A stretch of DNA of 47,427 nt from contig CAYVQT010000020.1 of NCBI GenBank assembly GCA_964453665.1, positions 1 through 47,427 of the forward strand, in the 5' to 3' direction. This document shows, piece by piece, positions 16,523 to 23,555 of the stretch (position 1 is its first letter; each line of letters starts with the position of its first letter). This stretch comes from DAOUTY01 sp964453665 (GTDB lineage: Bacteria > Chloroflexota > Dehalococcoidia > SZUA-161). The notes beneath the pieces were generated by a model. That model saw only the letters and a program-made list of their open reading frames with translations, did not search any database and was not told the DNA's origin. A program made the translations under genes and the position numbers.

Positions 16523-16818
16523 CTGTAAATCCTTTGTCAATCATGAGACCACGGAGAAAGCAGGTTGGGTGAAGTGAAACGCAGCCCACCAGTAACAGTG
16601 TCATTGCGAGCCTTCCCCGGAAGGCGAAGCAATCTCAACGCCGGTGTGGTCAGCGCACACAGGATATGTCATTCCCGCGTAAGCGGGAATCCAGTGCACG
16701 GAGATTGCTTCGTCACCCTTCGATAGGCCTATCCTGAGATTGCCGAAGGGCTCAGGGTTCCTCGCAATGACATGAAAGGGAAAGCAGAAAATAAAAACAA
16801 AAGATGAAGGAGGTCATT
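16523..16818. repeat. Intergenic repeats between precursor 10 and the pqqD-like gene
   Basis: No gene. Carries GTGAAACGCAGCCCACC, a CATTGCGAGCCTTCCCCGG...CAATCTCAACG element (16602-16640), the hairpin ATTCCCGCGTAAGCGGGAAT (16671-16690) and an inverted GAGATTGCTTCGTC...CTCGCAATGACAT element containing CTGAGATTGCCGAAGGGCTCAGG (about 16697-16772). A clean AAGGAGG ribosome site follows at 16807-16813. Confidence 0.75.
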
Positions 16819-17124
16819 ATGCAGGCAGGAATTGAGCTAAACAGGGCCTATGCCGTATCCGATGATGTGGTGGCCAGGGAGATCGAGGACGAACTCATAA
16901 TCGTTCCTCTCAAAGCCGGTGTCGGGGACATGGAGGACGAGCTCTACACGCTCAACGAGCACGGACGTGCCATCTGGGACAGGCTCGACGGTAGTATGAG
17001 CTTGAAGGAGATAGTGCGGGAACTGTCGTCAAAGTACGAGTCACCTGAGGGCGAAATCGAGAGGGACGTCATTGGCCTCGTGGATGAACTGCTCAAGAGG
17101 AGAATGGTCGTTGCAGACGGGTAA
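16819..17124 (+). CDS. PqqD-like RiPP recognition protein
   Basis: 101 residues with the PqqD winged-helix fold: N-terminal strands (VVAREIEDELIIVPL), the typical LYTLNEHGRAIWDRLDG turn near 43-59, then SLKEIVRELSSKY and a C-terminal helix (VIGLVDELLKRRMV). PqqD-like domains bind the leader and bring it to radical SAM enzymes. I chose ATG 16819 because AAGGAGG lies 5 nt before it; an ATG at 16804 lies before that site and has none of its own. Its stop overlaps the start of the peptidase gene. As the only free recognition domain here, it may serve all three maturases (inference). Confidence 0.9.
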   Translation: MQAGIELNRAYAVSDDVVAREIEDELIIVPLKAGVGDMEDELYTLNEHGRAIWDRLDGSMSLKEIVRELSSKYESPEGEIERDVIGLVDELLKRRMVVADG

Positions 17125-17623
17125 TCCCCGGCACGTTACTGCTTTCAAGGTGGCTAATGAATATTCCCTGACGGCAGCGGTCCTCCTGGAGCTCATTCAG
17201 GCTACTGTCGGCAGAGGAGCGCGATTAAGGTTCAAGGCCTGTGGCTTCAGCATGTGCCCCTTCATAAGGAACGAAGATGTGCTTACGGTAGCCCCCCTGA
17301 ACGGCGCCTCACCGGGGCTTGGTGACGTAGTTGCCTTTCGCCGTCCCGATACGGGTAAACTGGTAATCCACAGGATCGTAGGGAAAAAGGGCGGCTCCTA
17401 TCTTATAAAGGGGGATAACGCGCTTGAGTCAGATGGCCTGGTCACAAGAGCGGAGATCGCCGCGCGCGTCGTTAAGGTGGAGAGGGACGGCAGAAGGGTC
17501 TTTATCGGCCTGGGCCCGGAGCGGCGCGGAGTCGCTCTGCTCAGCCGCAGAAATTTGCACGTGCCGCTGCTTCGCTTTATTTGCAGGATTTACCGACCCG
17601 TTTTGAGGAGGACAGCCGCTTGA
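17111..17623 (+). CDS. S26 (signal-peptidase-like) peptidase, apparently soluble
   Basis: About 170 residues. Conserved boxes of the S24/S26 fold are present: GFSMCPFIRNEDVL with the presumed nucleophile Ser in SM, GDVVAFRRPDTGKLVIHRIVG with His where bacterial signal peptidase I has Lys, and IKGDNALESDG. No hydrophobic membrane segment is seen at either end, unlike secretory signal peptidases. It may cleave the leader in the cytosol or at the exporter; this is inferred from context. The start is uncertain: TTG 17111 has AGGAG 8 nt upstream and overlaps the pqqD-like stop; GTG 17150 and ATG 17072 are alternatives. Its stop overlaps the next start (TTGA). Confidence 0.8.
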   Translation: MQTGNPRHVTAFKVANEYSLTAAVLLELIQATVGRGARLRFKACGFSMCPFIRNEDVLTVAPLNGASPGLGDVVAFRRPDTGKLVIHRIVGKKGGSYLIKGDNALESDGLVTRAEIAARVVKVERDGRRVFIGLGPERRGVALLSRRNLHVPLLRFICRIYRPVLRRTAA

Positions 17624-18774
17624 GTAACGCCCTGGTATCCATGCAGCCCCTGCCCCAATTCTCCCTGTGGGAGAAGGCAAAGCGGAAGAGAGCTCTCCTC
17701 TCTTTCGACCTCGAGGTAACCGCCCGCTGCAACAATGACTGCCGTCATTGCTACATCAATGTCCCGGCGGGCGACAGGGCCGCCAGGGAGAAGGAGTTAT
17801 CTCTCGAAGAGATAATGGATGTTGCCGATGAAGCCGTATCAATGGGCGCCGTGTGGTGCCTCATCACCGGCGGCGAACCCCTGCTGAGAGATGATTTTTT
17901 CGACATTTATCTCTATCTCAAGAGGAAGGGCCTCCTGGTATCGGTATTTACCAACGCGGTACTGGTGACCGGGGAGCATGTCGAGCTCTTCAGGAAGTAT
18001 CCTCCCAGGGACATAGAGGTGTCGGTCTACGGCGTGACACGGGAGACATACGAGCGGGTAACGCGAAAGCCCGGTTCTTTCGACGCCTTTATCAGGGGAC
18101 TCGATCTCCTCATTGAAAGCGGGGTTAAGGTCCGCCTTAAGGCTATGGCTCTCCGCTCCAACATCCACGAAATGCCGGAGATCTCACGCTTCTGCCGTGA
18201 GCGCACCAAGGACTACTTCCGCTTCGACCCCCTTCTGCACCTCAGGTACGACCGAGATAGCATAAGGAATGAGGAGATAAAGTCAGAGAGGCTCTCACCT
18301 GATGAGATCGTGGCCCTGGAGCGGTCTGACCCCTGGCGCTTCGAGTCGCTGGTGAAGGGTTGCGACAGGCTCATCATCCCCAGGTCTCTTCAAAGCACCT
18401 GCGACCACCTGTTTCACTGCGGGACCGGTAACGGAAGCTTCACGCTGGGCTGGGACGGCCAGTACCGGCTCTGCTCCTCGCTGTGCCATCCCGACTGCAT
18501 CTATGACCTGAGGAGGGGGAATCTCTCGGAGGCCTGGCACAGCTTTGTACACCACGTGCGGGACATGAGATCGACAAGAAAGGAGTTCCTCGACAGGTGC
18601 CGTTTGTGCTCATTGTTTAACCTGTGCATGTGGTGCCCCGCACACGCTTATCTGGAGACCGGCGAGATGGACGGACCGGTGGACTACTTCTGCGAGGTGG
18701 CCCACGCAAGGGCGGAGGCGATCAGCGGTCAGCGATCAGTAGTCAGCCATCAGCCGATAAAAATGTCATTATGA
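17620..18774 (+). CDS. Radical SAM/SPASM peptide maturase 3
   Basis: 384 residues from TTG 17620, which has GAGGAGG 8 nt upstream and overlaps the peptidase stop; a TTG 39 bp earlier lies before the ribosome site. The cluster motif is C37-x3-C41-x2-C44 (CNNDCRHC), then LITGGEPLLRDD. SPASM ligands include CDHLFHCGTG, CSSLCHPDC, CRLCSLFNLCMWCP and the final YFCE. It is closest to maturase 2 in length and in its YG-T...RVTRxPGSFDA segment. The gene sits in a tight pqqD-S26-rSAM unit. The tail (SGQRSVVSHQP) derives from a TCAGC-type repeat. Confidence 0.92.
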   Translation: MSNALVSMQPLPQFSLWEKAKRKRALLSFDLEVTARCNNDCRHCYINVPAGDRAAREKELSLEEIMDVADEAVSMGAVWCLITGGEPLLRDDFFDIYLYLKRKGLLVSVFTNAVLVTGEHVELFRKYPPRDIEVSVYGVTRETYERVTRKPGSFDAFIRGLDLLIESGVKVRLKAMALRSNIHEMPEISRFCRERTKDYFRFDPLLHLRYDRDSIRNEEIKSERLSPDEIVALERSDPWRFESLVKGCDRLIIPRSLQSTCDHLFHCGTGNGSFTLGWDGQYRLCSSLCHPDCIYDLRRGNLSEAWHSFVHHVRDMRSTRKEFLDRCRLCSLFNLCMWCPAHAYLETGEMDGPVDYFCEVAHARAEAISGQRSVVSHQPIKMSL

Positions 18775-19032
18775 TCCTTCCCTTGAAGTAGAAATAATCT
18801 CAACACTCGTTAATCCGGCGCTCATAAAACATGTCATTACTCTGAAAATTGGGGCTAGACCGTTCGCCCTGAGCCTGCCGAAGGATGAGGATGTAATAAA
18901 ACCGTAGGGGCACGGTAACCGTGCCCGCTACATTGTGCATTTTATAGATGCGCGGTTTGGATTATGTGCCGCTCAAGTAACCATGATTTTTGGCTCCCCG
19001 ATTTCGCAGCGATGAGCTAGAAAGGAGGTGAA
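18775..19032. repeat. Intergenic repeats before precursor 11
   Basis: No gene. Includes a degraded TGTCATTATGATCCTTCCC...AATCTCAACAC element, a CCGTTCGCCCTGAGCCTGCCG half element (18860 onward) and the odd palindrome GGGCACGGTAACCGTGCCC (18908-18926). The AAAGGAGGTGAA ribosome site of precursor 11 ends the region. Confidence 0.7.
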
Positions 19033-19221
19033 ATGAAAAAGCAATGGAGTAAACCCGAGCTTGTTGTGCTGGTGAGGAGTCAGAAGGAGGAGCGTATTCT
19101 GGAAACATGTAAGACTGGAACGGCGGAATGGCACGCGGGCCCTGAAGCTAATCATGTCTATTGCAATTACAATCCGCCATATGAGTGTGGTGACGCCTGC
19201 AGTTCACAAGTTGCTTCCTAG
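19033..19221 (+). CDS. RiPP precursor peptide 11
   Basis: 62 residues, ATG with AAAGGAGGTGAA upstream. Leader KKQWSKPELVVLVRSQ, KEE, C26-K27. The core has AGPEANHVYC and cysteines at 44, 52 and 56 (ECGDAC), then SSQVAS. It belongs to the subfamily of precursors 8 and 9. It stands alone between maturase 3 and the exporter, 73 bp from the latter. Confidence 0.87.
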   Translation: MKKQWSKPELVVLVRSQKEERILETCKTGTAEWHAGPEANHVYCNYNPPYECGDACSSQVAS

Positions 19222-19294
19222 ACCTGTACTACCTGGCCTCAGGCGCAGTATGAGCCATGAGAATAGAAAACGCAGATATCTTTAAGCGGGAATC

Positions 19295-21085
19295 ATGGGC
19301 AGCTGGCTATATTATTTAAAGCTTGGACTCTCGCGGCGGCTTCCCGGAGACCGCATCGCCTCTCGTGGCGGCTACCACAGCATGGGGGCCGCTTTCAAAA
19401 ACCTGCGTCCTTTTCTCACACGGCACTGGAAGACCGGGCTTGCTGCAACCTCACTCATCATCGCATCCACGCTGTTCGCTTTCCCCCAGCCGCTCATAAC
19501 ACGCTACATCGTCGACGATGTTATTATCAGCCGCCAGTTGCACCTGCTGGCGATGGCTATCATCCTTTTCGTAAGCGTAGTTATCGCAGAGAGGCTGCTC
19601 AGCCTCGCGGAGCGGTTCTACTGCTCACGCTTCGAGCAGCAGGTTATCCTGGATATTCAGCACGGCCTGTTCGACCGGGTGCTGCGCTTCCCCAAGGCGT
19701 TCTTCGACGGTAACCAGACCGGATACCTGATGTCGCGCCTGACCACCGATGTCAACGGGCTGCGCTGGTTCTTCTCCGGCACAGTCGTCCATATTCTGAC
19801 CAATCTGGTGCGGTTTATGGGCGGGGTAGGGCTGCTTTTCTACCTGGAATGGCGGCTTGCCGCCGGTGTTCTAATCGTAATTCCAGTACTCTTCCTCTCC
19901 GTGCGCTACTTCTCCAACAGGACGTACGTACTAAGCCACCATCGAATGGAGCAGCAGGCCAACGTCTCCAACCATCTCCAGGAATCGCTGTCCGGTATCT
20001 CGCTGGTGAAGGCCTTTTCATCGGAAGGGCATACGGTGGGACGTATGTACTCCGATTTGAAGAAGGTGTTCCAGGTCTCGATGGAGCAGGCTACTATTAA
20101 CTCGGTTGCCAACGTTATTGTCGACTTCATGCCCTATGTTGCCCGGGCTGTAACGCTGGGCCTGGGGGCTTACTGGATAATCGGCGGGCAATGGAGCCTG
20201 GGCTCGCTGGTTGCCTTTCAGGCATACCTCGGATACGTGTTCGGGCCCGCGCAGGCACTGGCCACAGCCAACCTTCAGTTGCAGGAAGCGCGTGCGGCGC
20301 TGGGGCGGGTATCTGCTCTCTTTGATATTGTTCCCGAGGAGAATATAGGCACCGGCGTTCAGGTCGAGACCCTGCGCGGTGATATCGAGTTCAAAAACGT
20401 TTCTTTTTCCTACGACGGCAGACAGCCGGTGCTCAGGGATATCAATCTTCACATCCATCCCGGGGAACACGCAGCTATTGTAGGCCCTAGCGGGGTGGGC
20501 AAGACAACCCTGATGAGCCTTGTCCTCCGTTTCTACAAACCGACATCGGGCGAGATATATTTCGATGGCCGCCCGGCATCCGAATATGACGTGGGTTCCC
20601 TGCGGCAGCGGATCGGCTACGTATCGCAAAATACAATACTCATGCAGGGCAGCGTTATGGAAAACCTCCGCTACGGTAATCCGGACGCCAGCGAAGAGCA
20701 GGCATTTCAGGCTGCCAGGGCCGCCGGCATGGATGACTTCATCCGCAGTCTGCCTCAAGGCTATGATGCCCTGATTGGAGAGAACGGCGCTAATTTATCG
20801 GAGGGACAGAAGCAGCGAATATCCATAGCGCGCGCTCTGGTCCGGGACGCAGATATACTGGTGCTGGACGAGCCAACGTCAGCCCTGGACAATCAGACGG
20901 AGAGGTCGATCTTTCACTCCCTGCCCGGGCTCATAAGGGATAAGACCCTGTTTATCATAGCACACAAGCCGTCTACTATTATAGATTCGAACCGCGTGTT
21001 GCTGCTGGACGGGAACGGCCTTATTAAGGAGGGTACGCACATGTCATTTATGACCAGCGATTATTATCACTCGCTGGTCGCCTGA
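19295..21085 (+). CDS. ABC exporter, fused permease-ATPase (MsbA/LmrA type)
   Basis: 596 residues. The N-terminal membrane domain has about six segments (for example LAATSLIIASTLFAF and LLAMAIILFVSVVIAERLL). The ATPase has Walker A GPSGVGKTT at ~397-405, signature LSEGQKQR, Walker B ILVLDEP and the switch His in IIAHKPS. It has no C39 peptidase domain, so leader removal must be done by another protein, plausibly the S26 peptidase. It probably exports the finished peptides (inference from position). ATG 19295 has a weak ribosome site; ATG 19382 (MGAAFKNLRPFL) is an alternative that gives a more usual N-terminus. Confidence 0.92.
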   Translation: MGSWLYYLKLGLSRRLPGDRIASRGGYHSMGAAFKNLRPFLTRHWKTGLAATSLIIASTLFAFPQPLITRYIVDDVIISRQLHLLAMAIILFVSVVIAERLLSLAERFYCSRFEQQVILDIQHGLFDRVLRFPKAFFDGNQTGYLMSRLTTDVNGLRWFFSGTVVHILTNLVRFMGGVGLLFYLEWRLAAGVLIVIPVLFLSVRYFSNRTYVLSHHRMEQQANVSNHLQESLSGISLVKAFSSEGHTVGRMYSDLKKVFQVSMEQATINSVANVIVDFMPYVARAVTLGLGAYWIIGGQWSLGSLVAFQAYLGYVFGPAQALATANLQLQEARAALGRVSALFDIVPEENIGTGVQVETLRGDIEFKNVSFSYDGRQPVLRDINLHIHPGEHAAIVGPSGVGKTTLMSLVLRFYKPTSGEIYFDGRPASEYDVGSLRQRIGYVSQNTILMQGSVMENLRYGNPDASEEQAFQAARAAGMDDFIRSLPQGYDALIGENGANLSEGQKQRISIARALVRDADILVLDEPTSALDNQTERSIFHSLPGLIRDKTLFIIAHKPSTIIDSNRVLLLDGNGLIKEGTHMSFMTSDYYHSLVA

Positions 21086-21102
21086 CAAAATACAGGGTAT
21101 TA

Positions 21103-22281
21103 GTGATGCTGATTGCAATCAGCACCACGAACGGTTTGGATCCTGTTTTCAAGGGAATAACTAATGCCGGAGTTAGTGGCATGCCGTCGAATTTAGATGT
21201 AGGCGAGATACTGGAGCAAGAAGGGGAAAGATACCTCCCCCTGGTGCATCATATTCTAAAGAGGTCGAATCCTGTGTTGCCCATCCCCGGCGAAGACAGG
21301 GGGAGGATAAGAGAGCTACGTCTGATGATTGTACGAAGGAACGCGCTCCTCTTCGATGAGCTCGGGAAGGTGACGAAGGCTTTTAATGATGCCGGGATAG
21401 AGGTTATCCTGCTAAAGGGCGCGATGATGGAAGGCATATACCCTGCGGGGCTGAGGCCGTTTACGGATATTGACCTCCTGGTTCGCGGGCAGAAGGTAGC
21501 TGAAGCCCTGAAGGTTCTCGCTGCCCTTGGCTACAGCACGGATGCGCCCCAGTTTCTCCCGGGAGTTGGTGACTTGCGTTGTGAAGGCCACTGCGTGAAA
21601 AACGGGAGCGTCTGTATTCAGATGGACCTTCACTGGGCACTCAGTCCCCTGTATCCCTACTCATACAGGGTGGAAGTAGAGGGTCTGTGGCAGAGGGCTA
21701 AAAGGGCCAACGTAGCCGGTATCGATGCCCTGGTCTTATCGCCAGAGGACTCCCTTCTTCATCTCTGTCTTCACCTGTTGCATCACTGTCAGGACGGATG
21801 GCTTGCCTCCTGCTGCGATATCGCCGAACTGGCTAATCACTATGAAGGCAGGATCGACTGGGAGGCTTTCATAAGCCGGACATTTGAGTTCAAGGTCTGT
21901 CTTCCCGTGCGGTATAGCCTCCAGAAGAGCTTCGAGCTTTTTCACCCGCCAATCCCTATATGGCTTCTCGATGAGCTCGGTGCGTATGACCCGGATAAAG
22001 CTGAGAGGCGCATTTTTGCGCTGCTCGACGAACCGGACGATGAACTGCTCCAGGGCGGACGATATTTTGCCCGCCTTATGGCCATACCTGGTACCACCCG
22101 GAAACTGCGTTATATCCGGAGCCTTCTTTTTCCTTCGCCGGACATACTGGTCAACCGCTACCACTCCGCCTATCCGAAATTCTTGCCTCTATACTATCTG
22201 CTCCATCTCAATGAAGCCTTTTTGATGGCGCTCAAAACTCTAATTGGTTTTGCTTTTCGGGGTAAAAAATCCACACCCTGA
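21103..22281 (+). CDS. NTP_transf_5-type nucleotidyltransferase of RiPP loci
   Basis: 392 residues from GTG 21103, 17 bp after the exporter stop; starts further in are possible. The core motif LLKGAMMEGIYPAGLRPFTD followed by IDLLV (residues ~103-127) holds the Asp pair of the polymerase-beta-type nucleotidyltransferase fold. The MDLHWALS and LLHLCLHLLHHC segments are typical of the PF14907 group. Relatives occur in lasso peptide clusters beside HprK-like kinases, where they help decorate the phosphorylated C-terminus. Together with the kinase domain in maturase 1 and the invariant terminal Ser/Thr, that role is plausible here. It is the last gene of the RiPP unit. Confidence 0.88.
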   Translation: MMLIAISTTNGLDPVFKGITNAGVSGMPSNLDVGEILEQEGERYLPLVHHILKRSNPVLPIPGEDRGRIRELRLMIVRRNALLFDELGKVTKAFNDAGIEVILLKGAMMEGIYPAGLRPFTDIDLLVRGQKVAEALKVLAALGYSTDAPQFLPGVGDLRCEGHCVKNGSVCIQMDLHWALSPLYPYSYRVEVEGLWQRAKRANVAGIDALVLSPEDSLLHLCLHLLHHCQDGWLASCCDIAELANHYEGRIDWEAFISRTFEFKVCLPVRYSLQKSFELFHPPIPIWLLDELGAYDPDKAERRIFALLDEPDDELLQGGRYFARLMAIPGTTRKLRYIRSLLFPSPDILVNRYHSAYPKFLPLYYLLHLNEAFLMALKTLIGFAFRGKKSTP

Positions 22282-22488
22282 CCGGGGGTTAGGTAGCAGT
22301 TATTAAAAAGCTGTGGCAATAACCTGATTGGTTTTAACAACATGGCCCTTTTCCCTCTATACGCCTCCTGAAAAGTACTCGGACGGTCAGCCGGTTGTAA
22401 TAAACATACCAATCCCTGTTAACCGATAATCTTTGGAGGTTTTGTGTATTGACAATATTCCAGTTACTCACTATAATGCTCAGCACTC

Positions 22489-23535
22489 ATGATTATTTGC
22501 CAAATATGCGGGGCAAGTTTTAAGACCACCCAGGGCCTTGCCGGCCATAAACGTCTGCGCCATGGAGCTTATAAGCCGGGTGACGAATTACAGAAGGCAT
22601 TCGGTGGTAAACAACTGCACCGAAAAGTCCTTAATAGCCTCGGGGATAAGCTCGCTGATAAACTGGCTGAGGCTCTGCTGGAGAGCCACGGGCAACAAAT
22701 ACTGGATTTATATATAGAGGAGCTTTCCCGCCAGGGGCTCGATATCAGCTCACTGACAAAGTTGCGTAGAGTCAGGGCGATCATCGTAGCTGCCGGTGAG
22801 AGCAATCGTCTGCTGCCTCTGATCTCAAATAAGCCGGCTTGTCTCCTCGAAATCGGGGACAAGACAATCCTCAGCAGGGAATTGGAACACCTCAGGGCAT
22901 GCGGTATAAATGACATTGTCGTAGTGCGCGGGTATCAGGGTGACAAGATAAGATATCCGGCTGTCAGATACTATGACAACAGGGACTATCGGGAAACCGG
23001 CATCCTGAGGTCTTTGTTTCATGCGAAGGAAGAGATGGACGATGAGTTCATATTCTGCTACGCGGATATCCTGTACACCAAAGCGGTGCTCGAGCTGTTA
23101 CTCCGCGAACAGTCGGATATCTCCCTCGTAGTCGATACCGGCTGGGAGAGTCACTATCATCAGCGCAAACAGCATCCGGTTTCGGAAGCCGAGCTGGTCA
23201 AAGTTGAGGGCAACCGTATAACACAGATTGGAAGGAACCTTATAGAGCCCGGGGAAGCGCATGGCGAGTTTATTGGACTGGCCAGGTTCAGCAGAAAGGG
23301 CGCTGAATCTTTGAAAGTGATACACGGATGGGCTATGGAGAACTATCGGGATAGTGCCTTCCACACGTCGCCGTCGGTAGATAAAGCAGCCTTTACCGAC
23401 CTGGTCCAGGAGCTCATAGACCAGGGGTATCCGGTATGCCATGTGGATATCCACGGAGGTTGGGCGGAGATCGACACCGTTGAGGACTTCGACCGTGTAA
23501 GCAAAGAACTTGAATCAGTGTTGAAGGTAGATTAG
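22489..23535 (+). CDS. Sugar-phosphate-type nucleotidyltransferase with N-terminal C2H2 zinc finger
   Basis: 348 residues. Residues 4-25 form a classical C2H2 finger (C4-x2-C7-x12-H20-x4-H25, with QGLAGHKRLRH). A helical linker (~45-90) follows, then a Rossmann-like NTP transferase from 95: AAGESNR at 101-107, KPACLLE at 115-121 and a YADILY metal-site segment near 191-196. The pattern (VVVRGYQGDKI, RDYRETGILRSLFHA, EAHGEFIGLARF) fits LicC/PntC-like cytidylyltransferases acting on phosphocholine or aminoethylphosphonate. The finger on such an enzyme is unusual. No clear ribosome site precedes ATG 22489. It starts a run of six genes in the same direction. Confidence 0.87.
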   Translation: MIICQICGASFKTTQGLAGHKRLRHGAYKPGDELQKAFGGKQLHRKVLNSLGDKLADKLAEALLESHGQQILDLYIEELSRQGLDISSLTKLRRVRAIIVAAGESNRLLPLISNKPACLLEIGDKTILSRELEHLRACGINDIVVVRGYQGDKIRYPAVRYYDNRDYRETGILRSLFHAKEEMDDEFIFCYADILYTKAVLELLLREQSDISLVVDTGWESHYHQRKQHPVSEAELVKVEGNRITQIGRNLIEPGEAHGEFIGLARFSRKGAESLKVIHGWAMENYRDSAFHTSPSVDKAAFTDLVQELIDQGYPVCHVDIHGGWAEIDTVEDFDRVSKELESVLKVD

Positions 23536-23555
23536 TTGTAAATGCCGGAGGTATA

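Noticed and set aside
11791..18930. CRISPR array
   Set aside because: Repeats are of several types, irregularly spaced and separated by genes; no constant repeat-spacer pattern and no cas genes.
19295..21085. C39-type peptidase-exporter
   Set aside because: The N-terminal ~90 residues before the membrane domain are short and lack the Cys-His protease motifs.
9530..22281. Lasso peptide cluster
   Set aside because: The kinase-like and nucleotidyltransferase parts recall lasso loci, but there is no asparagine-synthetase-like cyclase or B2-type transglutaminase protease; radical SAM enzymes take their place.
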